Source: Ancylobacter oerskovii (GTDB lineage: Bacteria > Pseudomonadota > Alphaproteobacteria > Rhizobiales > Xanthobacteraceae). From it: 64,000 nt of DNA. Positions 10,111 through 20,157 of this stretch are shown here, one piece after another. Every line of letters begins with the position of its first letter. Position 1 is the first letter of the stretch. The stretch is taken from NCBI RefSeq assembly GCF_018390555.1, contig NZ_JAHBGB010000023.1, positions 1 through 64,000 of the forward strand. Direction: 5' to 3'. A model generated the notes under the pieces. That model had not been told where the DNA came from. It worked only from the letters and a program-made list of their open reading frames with translations, and searched no databases. A program made the translations under genes and the position numbers.

Positions 10111-12065
10111 CCATGGGCAGGCCGCTCATCGAGGTCCGCGATCTCAGCCGCGAGTTTCCGTCCGGCGAGCGCAGCATCAAGGTGCTGAACGGCATCGACC
10201 TCGCCATCGAGGCGGGCGAGATGGTGGCGATCGTCGGCGCGTCCGGCTCCGGCAAGTCGACGCTGATGAACATTCTCGGCTGTCTCGACCGCGCCACCTC
10301 CGGCACCTATCGCGTCGCCGGCCGCGACGTCGCCGATCTCGATGCCGACGAGCTGGCGGCGCTGCGGCGCGAGCATTTCGGCTTCATCTTCCAGCGCTAT
10401 CACCTGCTGTCCGAGCTGACCGCCCTGGGCAATGTCGAGATTCCCGCCATCTATGCCGGGCAATCGCCGGGCGCGCGCCGCACCCGCGCCGCCGCGCTGC
10501 TCGGCCGGCTCGGCATGGGCGATCGCACCGGCCACCGGCCCAGCCAGCTTTCCGGCGGCCAGCAGCAGCGCGTCTCCATCGCCCGCGCGCTGATGAACAA
10601 CGCCAACGTGATCCTCGCCGACGAGCCGACCGGCGCGCTCGACAAGCACAGCGGCGAGGAAGTGCTGCGCATCCTCTCTGAGCTCAACGCCGAGGGGCGC
10701 ACCGTCATCATCGTCACCCACGACATGCAGGTGGCGAACCGCACCGGCCGCATCATCGAGATCAGCGACGGCGAAATCCTTTCCGATCGCCGCGTCGCGC
10801 CGCCGGCCGACACGCCGGCCGGCGAGCCGGCAGCCCCGCCGGCGCGCGGCGGGATAGGCGCCTTCGCCGACCGGTTCCGCGAAGCCTTCCGCATGGCGTT
10901 GCTGGCGATGCGGGCGCATGGGCTGCGCACCTTCCTGACGATGCTCGGCATCATCATCGGCATCGCGTCGGTGGTGAGCGTGGTCGCACTGGGACAGGGC
11001 TCGCAGCAGCGCGTGCTCGCCAACATCTCCAGCCTCGGCACCAATACGCTGGAGATCTTCGCCGGCCGGGACTTCGGCGACACCCGCTCCGGCCGCGTGA
11101 CCACCCTGGTGGTGGCGGATGCCGCCGCACTGGCCGGCCAACCCTATGTGGCGGCGGTGACGCCGACCGTCTCGACCTCCACCACCGTCCGCTACGGCTC
11201 CAAGGAGGCGAACGCGCTGGTGAACGGCGTCGGCGATCAATATTTCACGGCCAAGGGCACTCATCTCGCGGACGGGCGCCTGTTCGACGCCACCAGCGTG
11301 CGTACCCTCGCCCAGGACGTCGTCATCGACGAAAACACCCGCAAGACGCTGTTCGAGGGCTCCACCCGAAGCCCCGTCGGCGAGGTGGTGTTCATCGGCA
11401 ACGTCCCCGCCCGGGTGATCGGCGTCACCCAGCCGCAGCAGGGCGGCTTCGGCTCCAGCCAGAACCTCTCGCTCTATCTGCCCTACACCACGGTGCAGGC
11501 GCGGTTTCTCGGCAGCTCCTCGCTGCGCTCGATCACCGTGCGGGTCGCCGACGACGTATCGACCGACCTCGCCGAACAGGCGGTGACGCGCCTCCTCACC
11601 CAACGCCACGGCACCAAGGACTTCTTCATCCTCAACACCGACGACATCCGCAAGACCATCACCGCCACCACCCAGACGCTCGCCTTGCTGATCGCCGCCA
11701 TCGCGGTCATTTCGCTGGTGGTCGGGGGCATCGGGGTGATGAACATCATGCTGGTGTCGGTATCCGAGCGGGTCGGCGAGATCGGCGTGCGCATGGCGGT
11801 GGGGGCGCGGCGCGCCGACATTCTCCAGCAGTTCCTCATCGAGGCGGTGCTGGTCTGCCTGATCGGCGGCGTGCTCGGCATCGCGGCGGCGCTGGGCCTC
11901 GGGGTCCTGGCCGGCGTGCTCGGCTCCGGCTTCAGCTTCATCTATTCGACGACCTCGATCGTCGCGGCGGTGCTGTGCTCGAGCCTGATCGGCATCGCCT
12001 TCGGCTTCCTGCCGGCGAGAAACGCCTCGCAACTCGATCCCGTCGCCGCGCTGGCAAGGGACTAG
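10107..12065 (+). CDS. macB: MacB-type ABC transporter (ATPase fused to permease)
   Basis: A 652-residue fusion close in length to E. coli MacB (648). Residues 1-230 are the ABC ATPase: Walker [10 protein letters not shown] (44-52), signature LSGGQQQR, Walker [10 protein letters not shown] and H-loop THD. A linker precedes the first transmembrane helix (~285-305), a large periplasmic MacB_PCD domain, and the FtsX-type three-helix bundle at the C-terminus ([21 protein letters not shown]). GTG 10107 overlaps the macA stop by 4 bp; ATG 10113 is an alternative. Such pumps act as mechanotransmitters expelling macrolides, peptides or toxins from the periplasm. The substrate here is unknown. Confidence 0.95.
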   Translation: MTMGRPLIEVRDLSREFPSGERSIKVLNGIDLAIEAGEMVAIVGASGSGKSTLMNILGCLDRATSGTYRVAGRDVADLDADELAALRREHFGFIFQRYHLLSELTALGNVEIPAIYAGQSPGARRTRAAALLGRLGMGDRTGHRPSQLSGGQQQRVSIARALMNNANVILADEPTGALDKHSGEEVLRILSELNAEGRTVIIVTHDMQVANRTGRIIEISDGEILSDRRVAPPADTPAGEPAAPPARGGIGAFADRFREAFRMALLAMRAHGLRTFLTMLGIIIGIASVVSVVALGQGSQQRVLANISSLGTNTLEIFAGRDFGDTRSGRVTTLVVADAAALAGQPYVAAVTPTVSTSTTVRYGSKEANALVNGVGDQYFTAKGTHLADGRLFDATSVRTLAQDVVIDENTRKTLFEGSTRSPVGEVVFIGNVPARVIGVTQPQQGGFGSSQNLSLYLPYTTVQARFLGSSSLRSITVRVADDVSTDLAEQAVTRLLTQRHGTKDFFILNTDDIRKTITATTQTLALLIAAIAVISLVVGGIGVMNIMLVSVSERVGEIGVRMAVGARRADILQQFLIEAVLVCLIGGVLGIAAALGLGVLAGVLGSGFSFIYSTTSIVAAVLCSSLIGIAFGFLPARNASQLDPVAALARD

Positions 12066-12201
12066 AAGCCGTCGTCTTCCGCAAAGGCATGCGCGGAACA
12101 TCCCGCCTTTCCAAAGCTTTAGAACGAAGGGACCCGCGCCGGGCCTCCTGTCAGAGGAGTGTCATACCCGACTATGTGCGATATTGCGCTGCACTCCGTG
12201 G

Positions 12202-12215
12202 TTGCTGCATAGCAA
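12202..12215. promoter_or_regulatory. Inverted repeat upstream of malate synthase gene
   Basis: TTGCT and AGCAA flank a four-base spacer 53 bases before the glcB start. A related TTGCGCTGCAC motif lies ~20 bases upstream, so the region carries two TTGC-centred elements. It could be an operator for glyoxylate or C2 control; the regulator is not identified. Confidence 0.35.
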
Positions 12216-12267
12216 AACGAATGATGTGCCGGTCTGGATGCCGGCCAATGCTCGGAGTACGCCAATC

Positions 12268-14430
12268 ATGAGCACCGTTGACATCGCCGGCCTGCGCATC
12301 GACGCCGATCTCCATGCCTTCGTGAACGACGAGGCCATTCCCGGCACCGGCATCGATCCCGCCACCTTCTGGCAGGGCCTCTCCGACATCGTCGGCGAGT
12401 TCGCCCCCCGCAACGGCAAGCTGCTTGCCAAGCGCGACGCGTTGCAGACGGTGATCGACGACTGGCACCGCACCCGCAAGGGCCGGACCATCGATCCGGC
12501 CGACTACGAGACCTTCCTCAGCGATATCGGCTATCTGCTTCCCGAGCCGGACGCCGTTTCGGTGGCGACGCAGAATGTCGACGACGAGCTCGCCCGCATT
12601 CCCGGCCCGCAGCTGGTGGTGCCGATCACCAATGCCCGCTACGCGCTGAACGCCGCCAATGCGCGCTGGAACAGCCTCTATGACGCGCTCTACGGCACCG
12701 ACGCGCTGCCGGAGGACAACGGCGCCACCCGTTCGGGCGGCTTCAACCCGGTGCGGGCGGCGGCGGTGGTCGCCAAGGTGCGGGAATTCCTCGACGAAAC
12801 CTTCCCCCTGACCGCCGGCTCGCATCGCGACGCCACCGCCTATGCCGTCGACGGCGGCGCGCTCAAGGTGACACTGGCCTCCGGCGCCGTCGCCGGGCTG
12901 GCCGACACCGCCCAGTTTGCCGGCCATACCGGCGACGCCGCCGCGCCGACCGCGGTGCTGCTGGTCAATCACGGCCTGCATGTCGAACTGAAGATCGACC
13001 GCACCAGCCGCATCGGCGCCACCGATGCCGCCGGCGTCGCCGACGTGATCGTCGAGGCGGCGGTCACCACCATCATCGATTGCGAGGACAGCGTCGCGGC
13101 GGTGGATGCCGCCGACAAGATCGTCATCTACCGCAACTGGCTCGGGCTGATGAAGGGCACGCTCAGCGCCCATTTCGACAAGGGCGGGGCGACGGTGGAG
13201 CGCCACCTCGCCGACGACCGCGTCTATACCGCGCCGGACGGCGGCGACAAGGTTCTGCACGGGCGCAGCCTGCTGCTGGTGCGCAATGTCGGCCATCACA
13301 TGATGACTGATGCGGTGCACGATGCGGATGGCCGCGAGATCCCGGAGACGATTCTCGACGCCGCCGTGACCTCGCTCATCGCCCTGCACGACATCAAGGG
13401 CACCGGACCGCTGCGCAACAGCCGGACCGGCTCGGTCTACATCGTCAAGCCGAAGATGCACGGGCCGGAGGAAGTCGCCTTCGCGGTCGAGCTGTTCGGC
13501 CGTGTCGAGGCGCTGCTCGGCATGGCGCCGACCACGCTGAAGATCGGCATCATGGACGAGGAGCGCCGCACCAGCGTCAATCTCGCCGCCGCCATCCACG
13601 AGGCCCGCGACCGGGTGGTCTTCATCAACACCGGCTTCCTCGACCGCACCGGCGACGAGATCCACACCTCGATCGAGGCGGGTCCCATGGTCCGCAAGAA
13701 CGAGATGAAGGCGCAGCTCTGGATCAAGGCCTATGAGGACAACAACGTCGATGCGGGCCTGGCCGCCCATCTCGACGGCCGGGGCCAGATCGGCAAGGGC
13801 ATGTGGGCGATGCCCGACCGCATGGCCGACATGCTGGCGCAGAAGATCGCCCACCCGCTGGCCGGCGCCAATACCGCCTGGGTGCCCTCGCCGACCGCGG
13901 CGACGCTGCATGCGCTGCACTACCACAAGGTGGACGTCTTCGCTCGTCAGGCGGAATTGCGCCATCGCAAGCCGGCCTCCCGCCGCGACCTGCTCACCGT
14001 GCCGGTGGTCGACCGCGGCAACTGGGAGCCCGCCGCGGTGCAGGAGGAGCTCGACAACAACATCCAGGGCATCCTCGGCTATGTGGTGCGCTGGATCGAC
14101 CAGGGGGTCGGCTGCTCCAAGGTGCCGGACATCCACGATGTCGGGCTGATGGAGGACCGCGCCACCCTGCGCATCTCCTCGCAGCATGTCGCCAACTGGC
14201 TGCTGCACGGCGTGGTGACGCCCGAGCAGGTGGAGGAGACGCTCCGGCGCATGGCCGGGGTGGTGGATGCCCAGAACGCCGGCGATCCGGCCTACCGGCC
14301 GATGGCCCCGGCCTATGACGGCTTCGCGTTCCGGGCCGCACGCGATCTCGTCTTCGAGGGCCGCCGGCAGCCCAACGGCTATACCGAGTTCATCCTCCAC
14401 CGCCGGCGCCGCGAAGCCAAGGCGGCGTGA
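12268..14430 (+). CDS. glcB: Malate synthase G
   Basis: Condenses glyoxylate with acetyl-CoA to malate in the glyoxylate shunt and glycolate use. The product is 720 residues against 723 for E. coli GlcB, so full length. Family segments include [48 protein letters not shown] and the C-terminal [21 protein letters not shown] 12268 is used because the protein from MSTVDIAGL matches the family start and CGGAG sits ten bases upstream. No glycolate oxidase or isocitrate lyase gene lies nearby, so it stands alone with its own promoter region. Confidence 0.96.
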   Translation: MSTVDIAGLRIDADLHAFVNDEAIPGTGIDPATFWQGLSDIVGEFAPRNGKLLAKRDALQTVIDDWHRTRKGRTIDPADYETFLSDIGYLLPEPDAVSVATQNVDDELARIPGPQLVVPITNARYALNAANARWNSLYDALYGTDALPEDNGATRSGGFNPVRAAAVVAKVREFLDETFPLTAGSHRDATAYAVDGGALKVTLASGAVAGLADTAQFAGHTGDAAAPTAVLLVNHGLHVELKIDRTSRIGATDAAGVADVIVEAAVTTIIDCEDSVAAVDAADKIVIYRNWLGLMKGTLSAHFDKGGATVERHLADDRVYTAPDGGDKVLHGRSLLLVRNVGHHMMTDAVHDADGREIPETILDAAVTSLIALHDIKGTGPLRNSRTGSVYIVKPKMHGPEEVAFAVELFGRVEALLGMAPTTLKIGIMDEERRTSVNLAAAIHEARDRVVFINTGFLDRTGDEIHTSIEAGPMVRKNEMKAQLWIKAYEDNNVDAGLAAHLDGRGQIGKGMWAMPDRMADMLAQKIAHPLAGANTAWVPSPTAATLHALHYHKVDVFARQAELRHRKPASRRDLLTVPVVDRGNWEPAAVQEELDNNIQGILGYVVRWIDQGVGCSKVPDIHDVGLMEDRATLRISSQHVANWLLHGVVTPEQVEETLRRMAGVVDAQNAGDPAYRPMAPAYDGFAFRAARDLVFEGRRQPNGYTEFILHRRRREAKAA

Positions 14431-14436
14431 ACCGCG

Positions 14437-14468
14437 GCCGGAAGCCGGGATCGACTCCGGTTTCCGGC
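14437..14468 (+). terminator. Hairpin after glcB, possible terminator
   Basis: A 12-bp stem (14437-14448 with 14457-14468, one G-T wobble) with an eight-base loop starts six bases after the glcB stop. There is no clear T tract straight after it, so it may act as a Rho-assisted terminator or mRNA-end stabiliser. It could also be a dispersed palindromic element. Confidence 0.4.
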
Positions 14469-14671
14469 GCCGCGCGCGGCTTTCCCGAAGGAAAAACCTC
14501 GGATTTCCCGATGGACAGCCGAACCGGCGCAACCGATAGTGCGGCGGTCGCGCCGATGATGACTGCCTCGAAGCGACCCGCTGAGTTCGGGGCTTTGCCC
14601 GCGTCGTTCCGCGCGGGGCATTCTCCGGCTTGAGCGTTTGTCATGGCGGTCGTTTGCCCGGCCAAACCTCC

Positions 14672-16942
14672 ATGAATCGTCTGCGTCGCGCCGTCCTCGC
14701 CCTTTTCCTGCTGCTGTGCGCCGCCCCGGCCACTGCCCAGACCCCCGCACCCGCACCGCTCAGCCAGCAGCAATTCGACCAGCTGGTGGATTCCCTCAGC
14801 AAGGCGGTGGCGGAGCGGCTGAAGAACGGCCCGGCGACAGCCGCCACCGAACCGGCGGCGCCGAAGGCCGAGGCCGCGCCCTCCCCGGCGGCCGCTTCGC
14901 CCCCCGCTGCCGTGCCCGCCTCCGAGCCGGCCCCGGCGCCGATGATGCGGATGGCGAGCGAAGAGCCGATGAGCGAGAAGTTCATCGAGGTGCTCGACCG
15001 CAGCGACGACGTGCTGGCGGAGCTGCCGGCGCTGATCGAACAGAGCGGCCGGATTCCGCGCCTGCTCGATGCCGAGATGAACAATGGCCGGTCGCTCGGG
15101 CGCTTCCTGCTGCTGCTGGCCGCCTGCGTGGCCGTCGCGCTCGCCACGGAAAAGCTGCTGCGCTACGCCCTGCGGCCGCCGCGGCGACACCTGGCCAACC
15201 GCGTCACCGGCGCCGCCTCGCTCTGGGCGCTGGCGGCCCTCGTCAGCCTCGACGTGCTGATCCTCGCCGGCGTGTGGCTGGTGACGCATGCGATGATCGT
15301 CGGCTTCTTCGAGGGACAGATACCACAGGCGCATCTCGGCTATCTCGTCCTCACCAGCGTCTTCTACTGGCGCCTCTATGTCCTGGTGTTCCGCATCGCC
15401 CTGCGGCCGAACATGCCGCAGGCCCGGCTCGCCGAGATCAACGATGCCGAGGCACTGAAGGTCTATCGCTGGGCCTCGGCGCTGATACTGGCGGCCATCG
15501 TCCTCGCCGATTTCCGCCGCATCCTCGACGGCATACATTCGCCGCCGCTGGTGGTCGCCTGCGCCACGCTGATCAACTCGCTCCTGCTCACCGGCCTGCT
15601 CATCGCCGCGGCCATCGCCATCCGCGAGCCGGTGGCGAAGTGGTTCCACGGCATCAGCCAGGGCGGAAGGCCGGGGCCGCTGGTGGCCGGCCTTGCGCGG
15701 TTCTGGCTGATCCTCGCCATTCCCTTTTTCCTCGTGCTCGGCATGGCCCGCGTCTACGGCGCCCTGACCACCGCCAACAGCCTGCACGAGGCGATCGTGA
15801 TGACGATGAACGTGCTGATCGGCCTCCTCATCCTCGAATCCTTCATGGACAAGGTCTGCCGCCTGATGCAGGCCGACATCGAGATCACCCATTCCCGGCG
15901 GGAGCGCGCCATCGAGGCGCTGATGCGCTGCGTGCGGGTGGCGATCCTGCTCGGCGCCCTCACCCTGCTGTTCCGCATCTGGGCGGTGCACGGCGTCGGC
16001 ATGATGGACATGAGCGGCTACAACGCCATGGCCGCGGCGGCGCTGCCCGCCGGCGCCATCCTGCTCGGCGCCTATTGCGCCTGGCAGGCGGTGGAATATT
16101 TCACCCAGCTCTACGCCGCGCCCGCCGCCGGCGGCCTCCCCGGCCACCAGGACACCGAGGACACCGCCGCGCCCACCACCGCCTCGCGCATGAGCACGCT
16201 GATGCCGCTGCTGCGGGTCACGATGCTGCTGGCCATCGTCGTCATGGCGGCGCTGACCGTGCTCTCCCAGCTCGGCATCAACATCACGCCGCTGATCGCC
16301 GGCGCCTCCATCGTCGGCCTCGCCATCTCCTTCGGCAGCCAGACGCTGGTGAAGGACATCGTTTCCGGCGTGTTCTATCTCGTCGACGATGCCTTCCGGG
16401 TGGGGGAATATATCGATTGCGGCAAGGCCAAGGGCACGGTCGAGGGCTTCACGCTGCGCTCGCTCAAGCTGCGCCACCAGAACGGCATGGTGCACACCAT
16501 TCCCTTCGGCCAGCTCGGCCAGATCACCAATTTCAGCCGCGACTGGTCGACGCTGAAGTTCAACCTGCGCTTCACCCGCGACACCGATCTCGAAAAGCTG
16601 CGCAAGACGGTGAAGAAGATCGGCATCGAGCTGCAGGAAGACCCCGAATACAAGGAGGACTTCCTGATGCCGCTGAAGATGCAGGGCGTGGCCGACATCG
16701 CCGACAGCGCCCTTGTCGTGCGGTTCAAGTTCACCGTGAAGCCGACGCGGCCGACGGTGATCCAGCGCGAGGCGGTGAAGCGGATGATCCGCATCCTGCC
16801 GCAGCAGGGGATCGAATTCGCCAACAACACCGTCTCCGTACAATCGCTGGGCGGCGACCAGAGCGCCGCGGCGGCGGCCAGCCGCAAGGCCGCCAACGAT
16901 CTCGCCGAGAAGGCGGCGGCGGAGGCTGCCGCCACCGGCTGA
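14672..16942 (+). CDS. Large MscS-family mechanosensitive ion channel
   Basis: A 756-residue inner-membrane protein. It begins with a signal peptide (LRRAVLALFLLLCAAPATAQ), then an Ala/Pro-rich periplasmic stretch and about eight or more membrane helices. The MscS core lies in the last third: the pore helix region (residues ~530-560), GASIVGLAISFGSQTLVKDIVSGVF, then the cytoplasmic beta domain (VGEYIDCGKAKGTVEGFTLRSLKLR). The extra helices and periplasmic domain resemble the larger MscK/YbdG/YnaI-type members more than the minimal MscS. The likely role is release of solutes on hypo-osmotic shock. No strong ribosome site is seen before ATG 14672. Confidence 0.9.
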   Translation: MNRLRRAVLALFLLLCAAPATAQTPAPAPLSQQQFDQLVDSLSKAVAERLKNGPATAATEPAAPKAEAAPSPAAASPPAAVPASEPAPAPMMRMASEEPMSEKFIEVLDRSDDVLAELPALIEQSGRIPRLLDAEMNNGRSLGRFLLLLAACVAVALATEKLLRYALRPPRRHLANRVTGAASLWALAALVSLDVLILAGVWLVTHAMIVGFFEGQIPQAHLGYLVLTSVFYWRLYVLVFRIALRPNMPQARLAEINDAEALKVYRWASALILAAIVLADFRRILDGIHSPPLVVACATLINSLLLTGLLIAAAIAIREPVAKWFHGISQGGRPGPLVAGLARFWLILAIPFFLVLGMARVYGALTTANSLHEAIVMTMNVLIGLLILESFMDKVCRLMQADIEITHSRRERAIEALMRCVRVAILLGALTLLFRIWAVHGVGMMDMSGYNAMAAAALPAGAILLGAYCAWQAVEYFTQLYAAPAAGGLPGHQDTEDTAAPTTASRMSTLMPLLRVTMLLAIVVMAALTVLSQLGINITPLIAGASIVGLAISFGSQTLVKDIVSGVFYLVDDAFRVGEYIDCGKAKGTVEGFTLRSLKLRHQNGMVHTIPFGQLGQITNFSRDWSTLKFNLRFTRDTDLEKLRKTVKKIGIELQEDPEYKEDFLMPLKMQGVADIADSALVVRFKFTVKPTRPTVIQREAVKRMIRILPQQGIEFANNTVSVQSLGGDQSAAAAASRKAANDLAEKAAAEAAATG

Positions 16943-16969
16943 GACCGCCCTGCCGGCCGGGGGACGCCT

Positions 16970-18808
16970 CTAGCCGGAGAATTCGGTCTCGTGGCGCAGC
17001 GCGTCCTCCGCCTCGGGATTGAGCGGATGCGCCTCGCGCTCGGGCGGCACCAGCGGCTCCGGCTCGGCGGCCATGCGGCCGGGACCGTAATCGACGCCGC
17101 CCTCCATCTGAAGCTGCAGGCGCTGGCGATCGAGTTCGCGCACCTCGGCGATGACATGGCGCGCGGCGTCAACCGCCACGCCGTTGGCCCGCAAGGTCGC
17201 ATTGCCGAAGGCCAGCGCCGATTCGAAGGTCTCGCGGATCTCGAAATCGACCCCCTTCGCCTTGAGCGCCAGGCTGTGCGTGCGGTCATAGGCCCGCACA
17301 TGCAGCTGCACATGCGGCACGTTGGCCTTGAGGATCTCGACGATGCGATCGGCGGTCTCGCGCCGGTCGACGCACACCGCGACCACCCGCACGCGCTCCG
17401 CACCCGCGGCCCGCAGCACGTCCAGCCGGGTGCCGTCGCCGTAATAGATGCGGAAGCCGAAGCGCCCGGCGCTCTGGATCATCTCCACGTCATTGTCGAT
17501 GATCGTCACCTCGAGGCCCTGCGTCAGCAGGCATTGCGAGACGATCTGCCCGAAGCGGCCGAAGCCGACCACCAGCACCGAGCCGTGCGCATCCGAGAAA
17601 TCGTCCGGCTTCGGCACCGTGGCGTCGCGCCGCTCCAGCCGGCGGGCGATCCGCTCGCCGATCAGCGCCACCGGCGGCCCCAGCATCATGGTCATCGCCG
17701 CGCAGGCCGACAGCAGGTCGGCCTGCTGCGAGGTGAGCAGGCCGAGGCTGAGGCCGAGCGGGAACAGCACGAAGGAGAATTCGCCGGCCGAGGTCAGCAC
17801 CGAGGCGGCACGCACGGAATCGGCTTCCGAGCCGTCGGAAAGGTGGAACACCGCCCAGACCGAGACCGCCTTCACCAAGGTGATCAGCAGCGTTCCCAGG
17901 ATCAGCAGCGGCGCATTGGCGAGCACCACGTCGAGATTCATCGACATGCCGATGCTCATGAAGAACAGCGCGATCAGCAGGCCGCGAAAGGCGTCGACAT
18001 TGGCTTCCAGCTCGTGGCGGAAGCTCGATTCCGACAGCATCACCCCGGCGAGGAAGGCGCCCATCGCCATGGACATGCCCACCGCCGCCATCAGCGCCCC
18101 GGCGCCGAGCACCACCAGCAGCGCGGCGCCGGTCATCACCTCGCGGGCGTTGCTGCGGGCCAGGATCTGGAACAGCGGGGTGAGCAGGTAGCGGCCGGTG
18201 CCGATCACCACCGCCACGGCGGCGAAGACGATGGCGACGTCGCGCAGCGAATCCAGCAGCGACTGCCCCTCATGCGTGCCCGGCACCATCAGCGGCATGA
18301 AGGCGATCAGCGGCACCACCGCCATGTCCTGGAACAGCAGCACCGCGAAGGCCCGCTGGCCATAGGGCTGCGCCAGCCCGTTCTTCTCCTCCAGCAATTG
18401 CAGGGCGATGGAGGTGGCGGACAAGGCGAGGGCCAGGCCGGCGATGGCGCCGGCGCGCCAGTCGAAATCCTTGCCGGCAAAATGCGCCAGCACGGCGATG
18501 CTGCCGCCGGTGAACACCAGCTGCGCGGTGCCGATGCCGAAGATCGCCCGGCGCAGCGCCAGCAGGCGCGACAGCTTCAGCTCGAGCCCGATGACGAACA
18601 ACAGCAGCACCACGCCGATCTCGGCGACGGTGATGATGCGCTCGGGATCGCGGATGGCGCCCAGGCCGGAAGGGCCGATGGCGATGCCGGCGGCGAGATA
18701 GCCGACGATGGGCGAGAGGCCGAGCCGGCGGGCGACCGGGACCGCGACCACCAGCGCCACCAGGAATACCAGCGCCGAGATCAGCAGCCCGTATCCTTCC
18801 CCGTGCAT
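16970..18808 (-). CDS. Kef-type CPA2 monovalent cation/proton antiporter with RCK domain
   Basis: The 612-residue protein has an N-terminal Na+/H+ exchanger domain with about 12 helices (residues ~10-390; motifs GYLAAGIAIGPSGL, LLLFVIGLELK, ALALSATSIALQLL) and a C-terminal RCK/TrkA-N Rossmann domain (~405-530; VVGFGRFGQIVSQCL and the acidic end IDND). This is the KefB/KefC architecture: K+ efflux gated by nucleotide or glutathione. A ~70-residue acidic tail follows. ATG 18808 is preferred because GGAG lies eight bases upstream; an open extension upstream lacks family similarity. No KefF/KefG ancillary subunit gene is adjacent. Confidence 0.92.
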   Translation of the reverse strand: MHGEGYGLLISALVFLVALVVAVPVARRLGLSPIVGYLAAGIAIGPSGLGAIRDPERIITVAEIGVVLLLFVIGLELKLSRLLALRRAIFGIGTAQLVFTGGSIAVLAHFAGKDFDWRAGAIAGLALALSATSIALQLLEEKNGLAQPYGQRAFAVLLFQDMAVVPLIAFMPLMVPGTHEGQSLLDSLRDVAIVFAAVAVVIGTGRYLLTPLFQILARSNAREVMTGAALLVVLGAGALMAAVGMSMAMGAFLAGVMLSESSFRHELEANVDAFRGLLIALFFMSIGMSMNLDVVLANAPLLILGTLLITLVKAVSVWAVFHLSDGSEADSVRAASVLTSAGEFSFVLFPLGLSLGLLTSQQADLLSACAAMTMMLGPPVALIGERIARRLERRDATVPKPDDFSDAHGSVLVVGFGRFGQIVSQCLLTQGLEVTIIDNDVEMIQSAGRFGFRIYYGDGTRLDVLRAAGAERVRVVAVCVDRRETADRIVEILKANVPHVQLHVRAYDRTHSLALKAKGVDFEIRETFESALAFGNATLRANGVAVDAARHVIAEVRELDRQRLQLQMEGGVDYGPGRMAAEPEPLVPPEREAHPLNPEAEDALRHETEFSG

Positions 18809-18971
18809 CCCGCTCACTCCATTCCGCGACCGGCCGCGTCCCCCCTGCTCCGATGCCTCCCGGCCATGGCGGAACGATGGTCGCGACGCGGCCGAAAGGC
18901 GCCCTGCCCATCGGAGCACCTTTCGGGCAAGGACTAAAGACGTCTAGCGGAAACGCCCTGAAAAACGACGC

Positions 18972-19007
18972 GAAACGCGCGCATGGCGGCAACCATGCGC
19001 GCGTTTC
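18972..19007 (-). terminator. Terminator of the formate dehydrogenase operon
   Basis: A perfect 15-bp inverted repeat (18972-18986 and 18993-19007) with a six-base loop lies 30 bases after the fdsD stop. Read on the minus strand, a run of five T follows about six bases past the stem, which fits a Rho-independent terminator. Confidence 0.7.
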
Positions 19008-19037
19008 CGGCAACAGGAAACAGGGGCCGCCTGCCCG

Positions 19038-19322
19038 TCAGTGATGGGCGGGCAGGCTATCGGCGGCGTGGGGCACCGGGATGTCGGCCCGCTTCACCGG
19101 CGGCAGGGTCTTAAGCGATTCGAGCACCAGCGGCTGCAGCCCCTCGCCACCGGCGGCGATGTGGTCCTCGATCTTGGCCCGCATGCGCGGCTCCCAGAAA
19201 TCCTTGATGTGCTTGGCGATGCCGACCACCGCCTTGTCGTGCTTCTGGGTCGCGAAGAAGGCGCCGATCTGGTTCGCCATGTAGATCAGCCGCGGCAGGC
19301 TGTCATGCGAATCATGCGACAT
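19038..19322 (-). CDS. fdsD: Formate dehydrogenase delta subunit
   Basis: A 94-residue protein with the family core RLIYMANQIGAFFATQKHDKAVVGIAKHIKDFWEPRMR, in pieces RLIYMANQIGAFFATQ (residues ~10-25) and HIKDFWEPRMR. FdsD is the small subunit of cytosolic NAD-dependent molybdenum formate dehydrogenases and is needed for the active complex. The ATG at 19322 overlaps the end of fdhD by 11 bp, and the gene closes the fdsGBA-fdhD-fdsD operon. It ends with a His-rich PAHH tail. Confidence 0.9.
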   Translation of the reverse strand: MSHDSHDSLPRLIYMANQIGAFFATQKHDKAVVGIAKHIKDFWEPRMRAKIEDHIAAGGEGLQPLVLESLKTLPPVKRADIPVPHAADSLPAHH

Positions 19323-20145
19323 GGGGAACGGTCTCCGTGTTGGATCCGCCGGTCGCAATGCGATGCGGATGGGTAAAGATTTCAAAGCCGTCGTCGCGCG
19401 CGATCGCCGCGAGGGTGATGCCCGCCGCCTGCGCGGTGCGTACCGCCAGAGAGGTCGGCGCGGACACCGCCACCAGCACCGAAGCACCGAGCATGGCGGT
19501 CTTCTGGATCATCTCGATCGACACCCGGCTGGTCAGCAGCACGATGCCGCCGGCCGCTTCCCGCCGCTCGCGCGCGAGATGGCCGACCAGCTTGTCGAGC
19601 GCGTTGTGACGCCCGACATCCTCGCGCACCGCCAGCAAGCCGGCTTCCGGCTCCCAGAAGCCGGCGGCGTGCACCGCGCGGGTGGCGTGGTTGAGCTGCT
19701 GCGCCGGCGCCAGCGAGGCGATGGCCCGCGAGATTTCGGCCGGCGAGAACACCCGCCCCTCGCCAACCGACCGCGCCGGCTTCACGGCGAGCTCCAGGCT
19801 TTCCACCCCGCACAGGCCGCAGCCGGTGGGACCGGCGATCTGCCGACGGCGCGCCACCATCTGGCCGGCGCGGTCGGCATTGATCCACAGGCGGATCTCG
19901 ACGCCTTCCTCATGCTCGAGGATCTCCAGATCCTCGATATCGGCGAGCGCGCCGATCACGCCCTCGGTCAGGCTGAAGCCGATGCCGAAATCCTCAAGAT
20001 CCGCCGGCGTCGCCATCATCACGGCATAGGTGGAGCCGTTATGGACGATGGCGACCGGCGTCTCCTCGGGGATCACGCGCTCGCCCCGCTGCACGCCCCT
20101 GGGCGTGCAGGCGAGACGAGAAACGCGAACAGCCGGATCGATCAT
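19312..20145 (-). CDS. fdhD: Formate dehydrogenase sulfurtransferase FdhD (FdsC)
   Basis: Transfers sulfur to the molybdenum bis-MGD cofactor before its insertion into the catalytic subunit. The 277-residue protein keeps the conserved CGLCG pair of cysteines (about residues 114-117, preceded by GPTG) and the C-terminal family blocks REDVGRHNALDKLVG, TSRVSIEMIQKTAMLG and SAPTSLAV. It begins 12 bp after fdsA with a GGAG ribosome site inside the end of fdsA and overlaps fdsD. In fds operons this gene is often called fdsC. Confidence 0.95.
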   Translation of the reverse strand: MIDPAVRVSRLACTPRGVQRGERVIPEETPVAIVHNGSTYAVMMATPADLEDFGIGFSLTEGVIGALADIEDLEILEHEEGVEIRLWINADRAGQMVARRRQIAGPTGCGLCGVESLELAVKPARSVGEGRVFSPAEISRAIASLAPAQQLNHATRAVHAAGFWEPEAGLLAVREDVGRHNALDKLVGHLARERREAAGGIVLLTSRVSIEMIQKTAMLGASVLVAVSAPTSLAVRTAQAAGITLAAIARDDGFEIFTHPHRIATGGSNTETVPHVA

Positions 20146-20157
20146 GAGCCGATGCTA

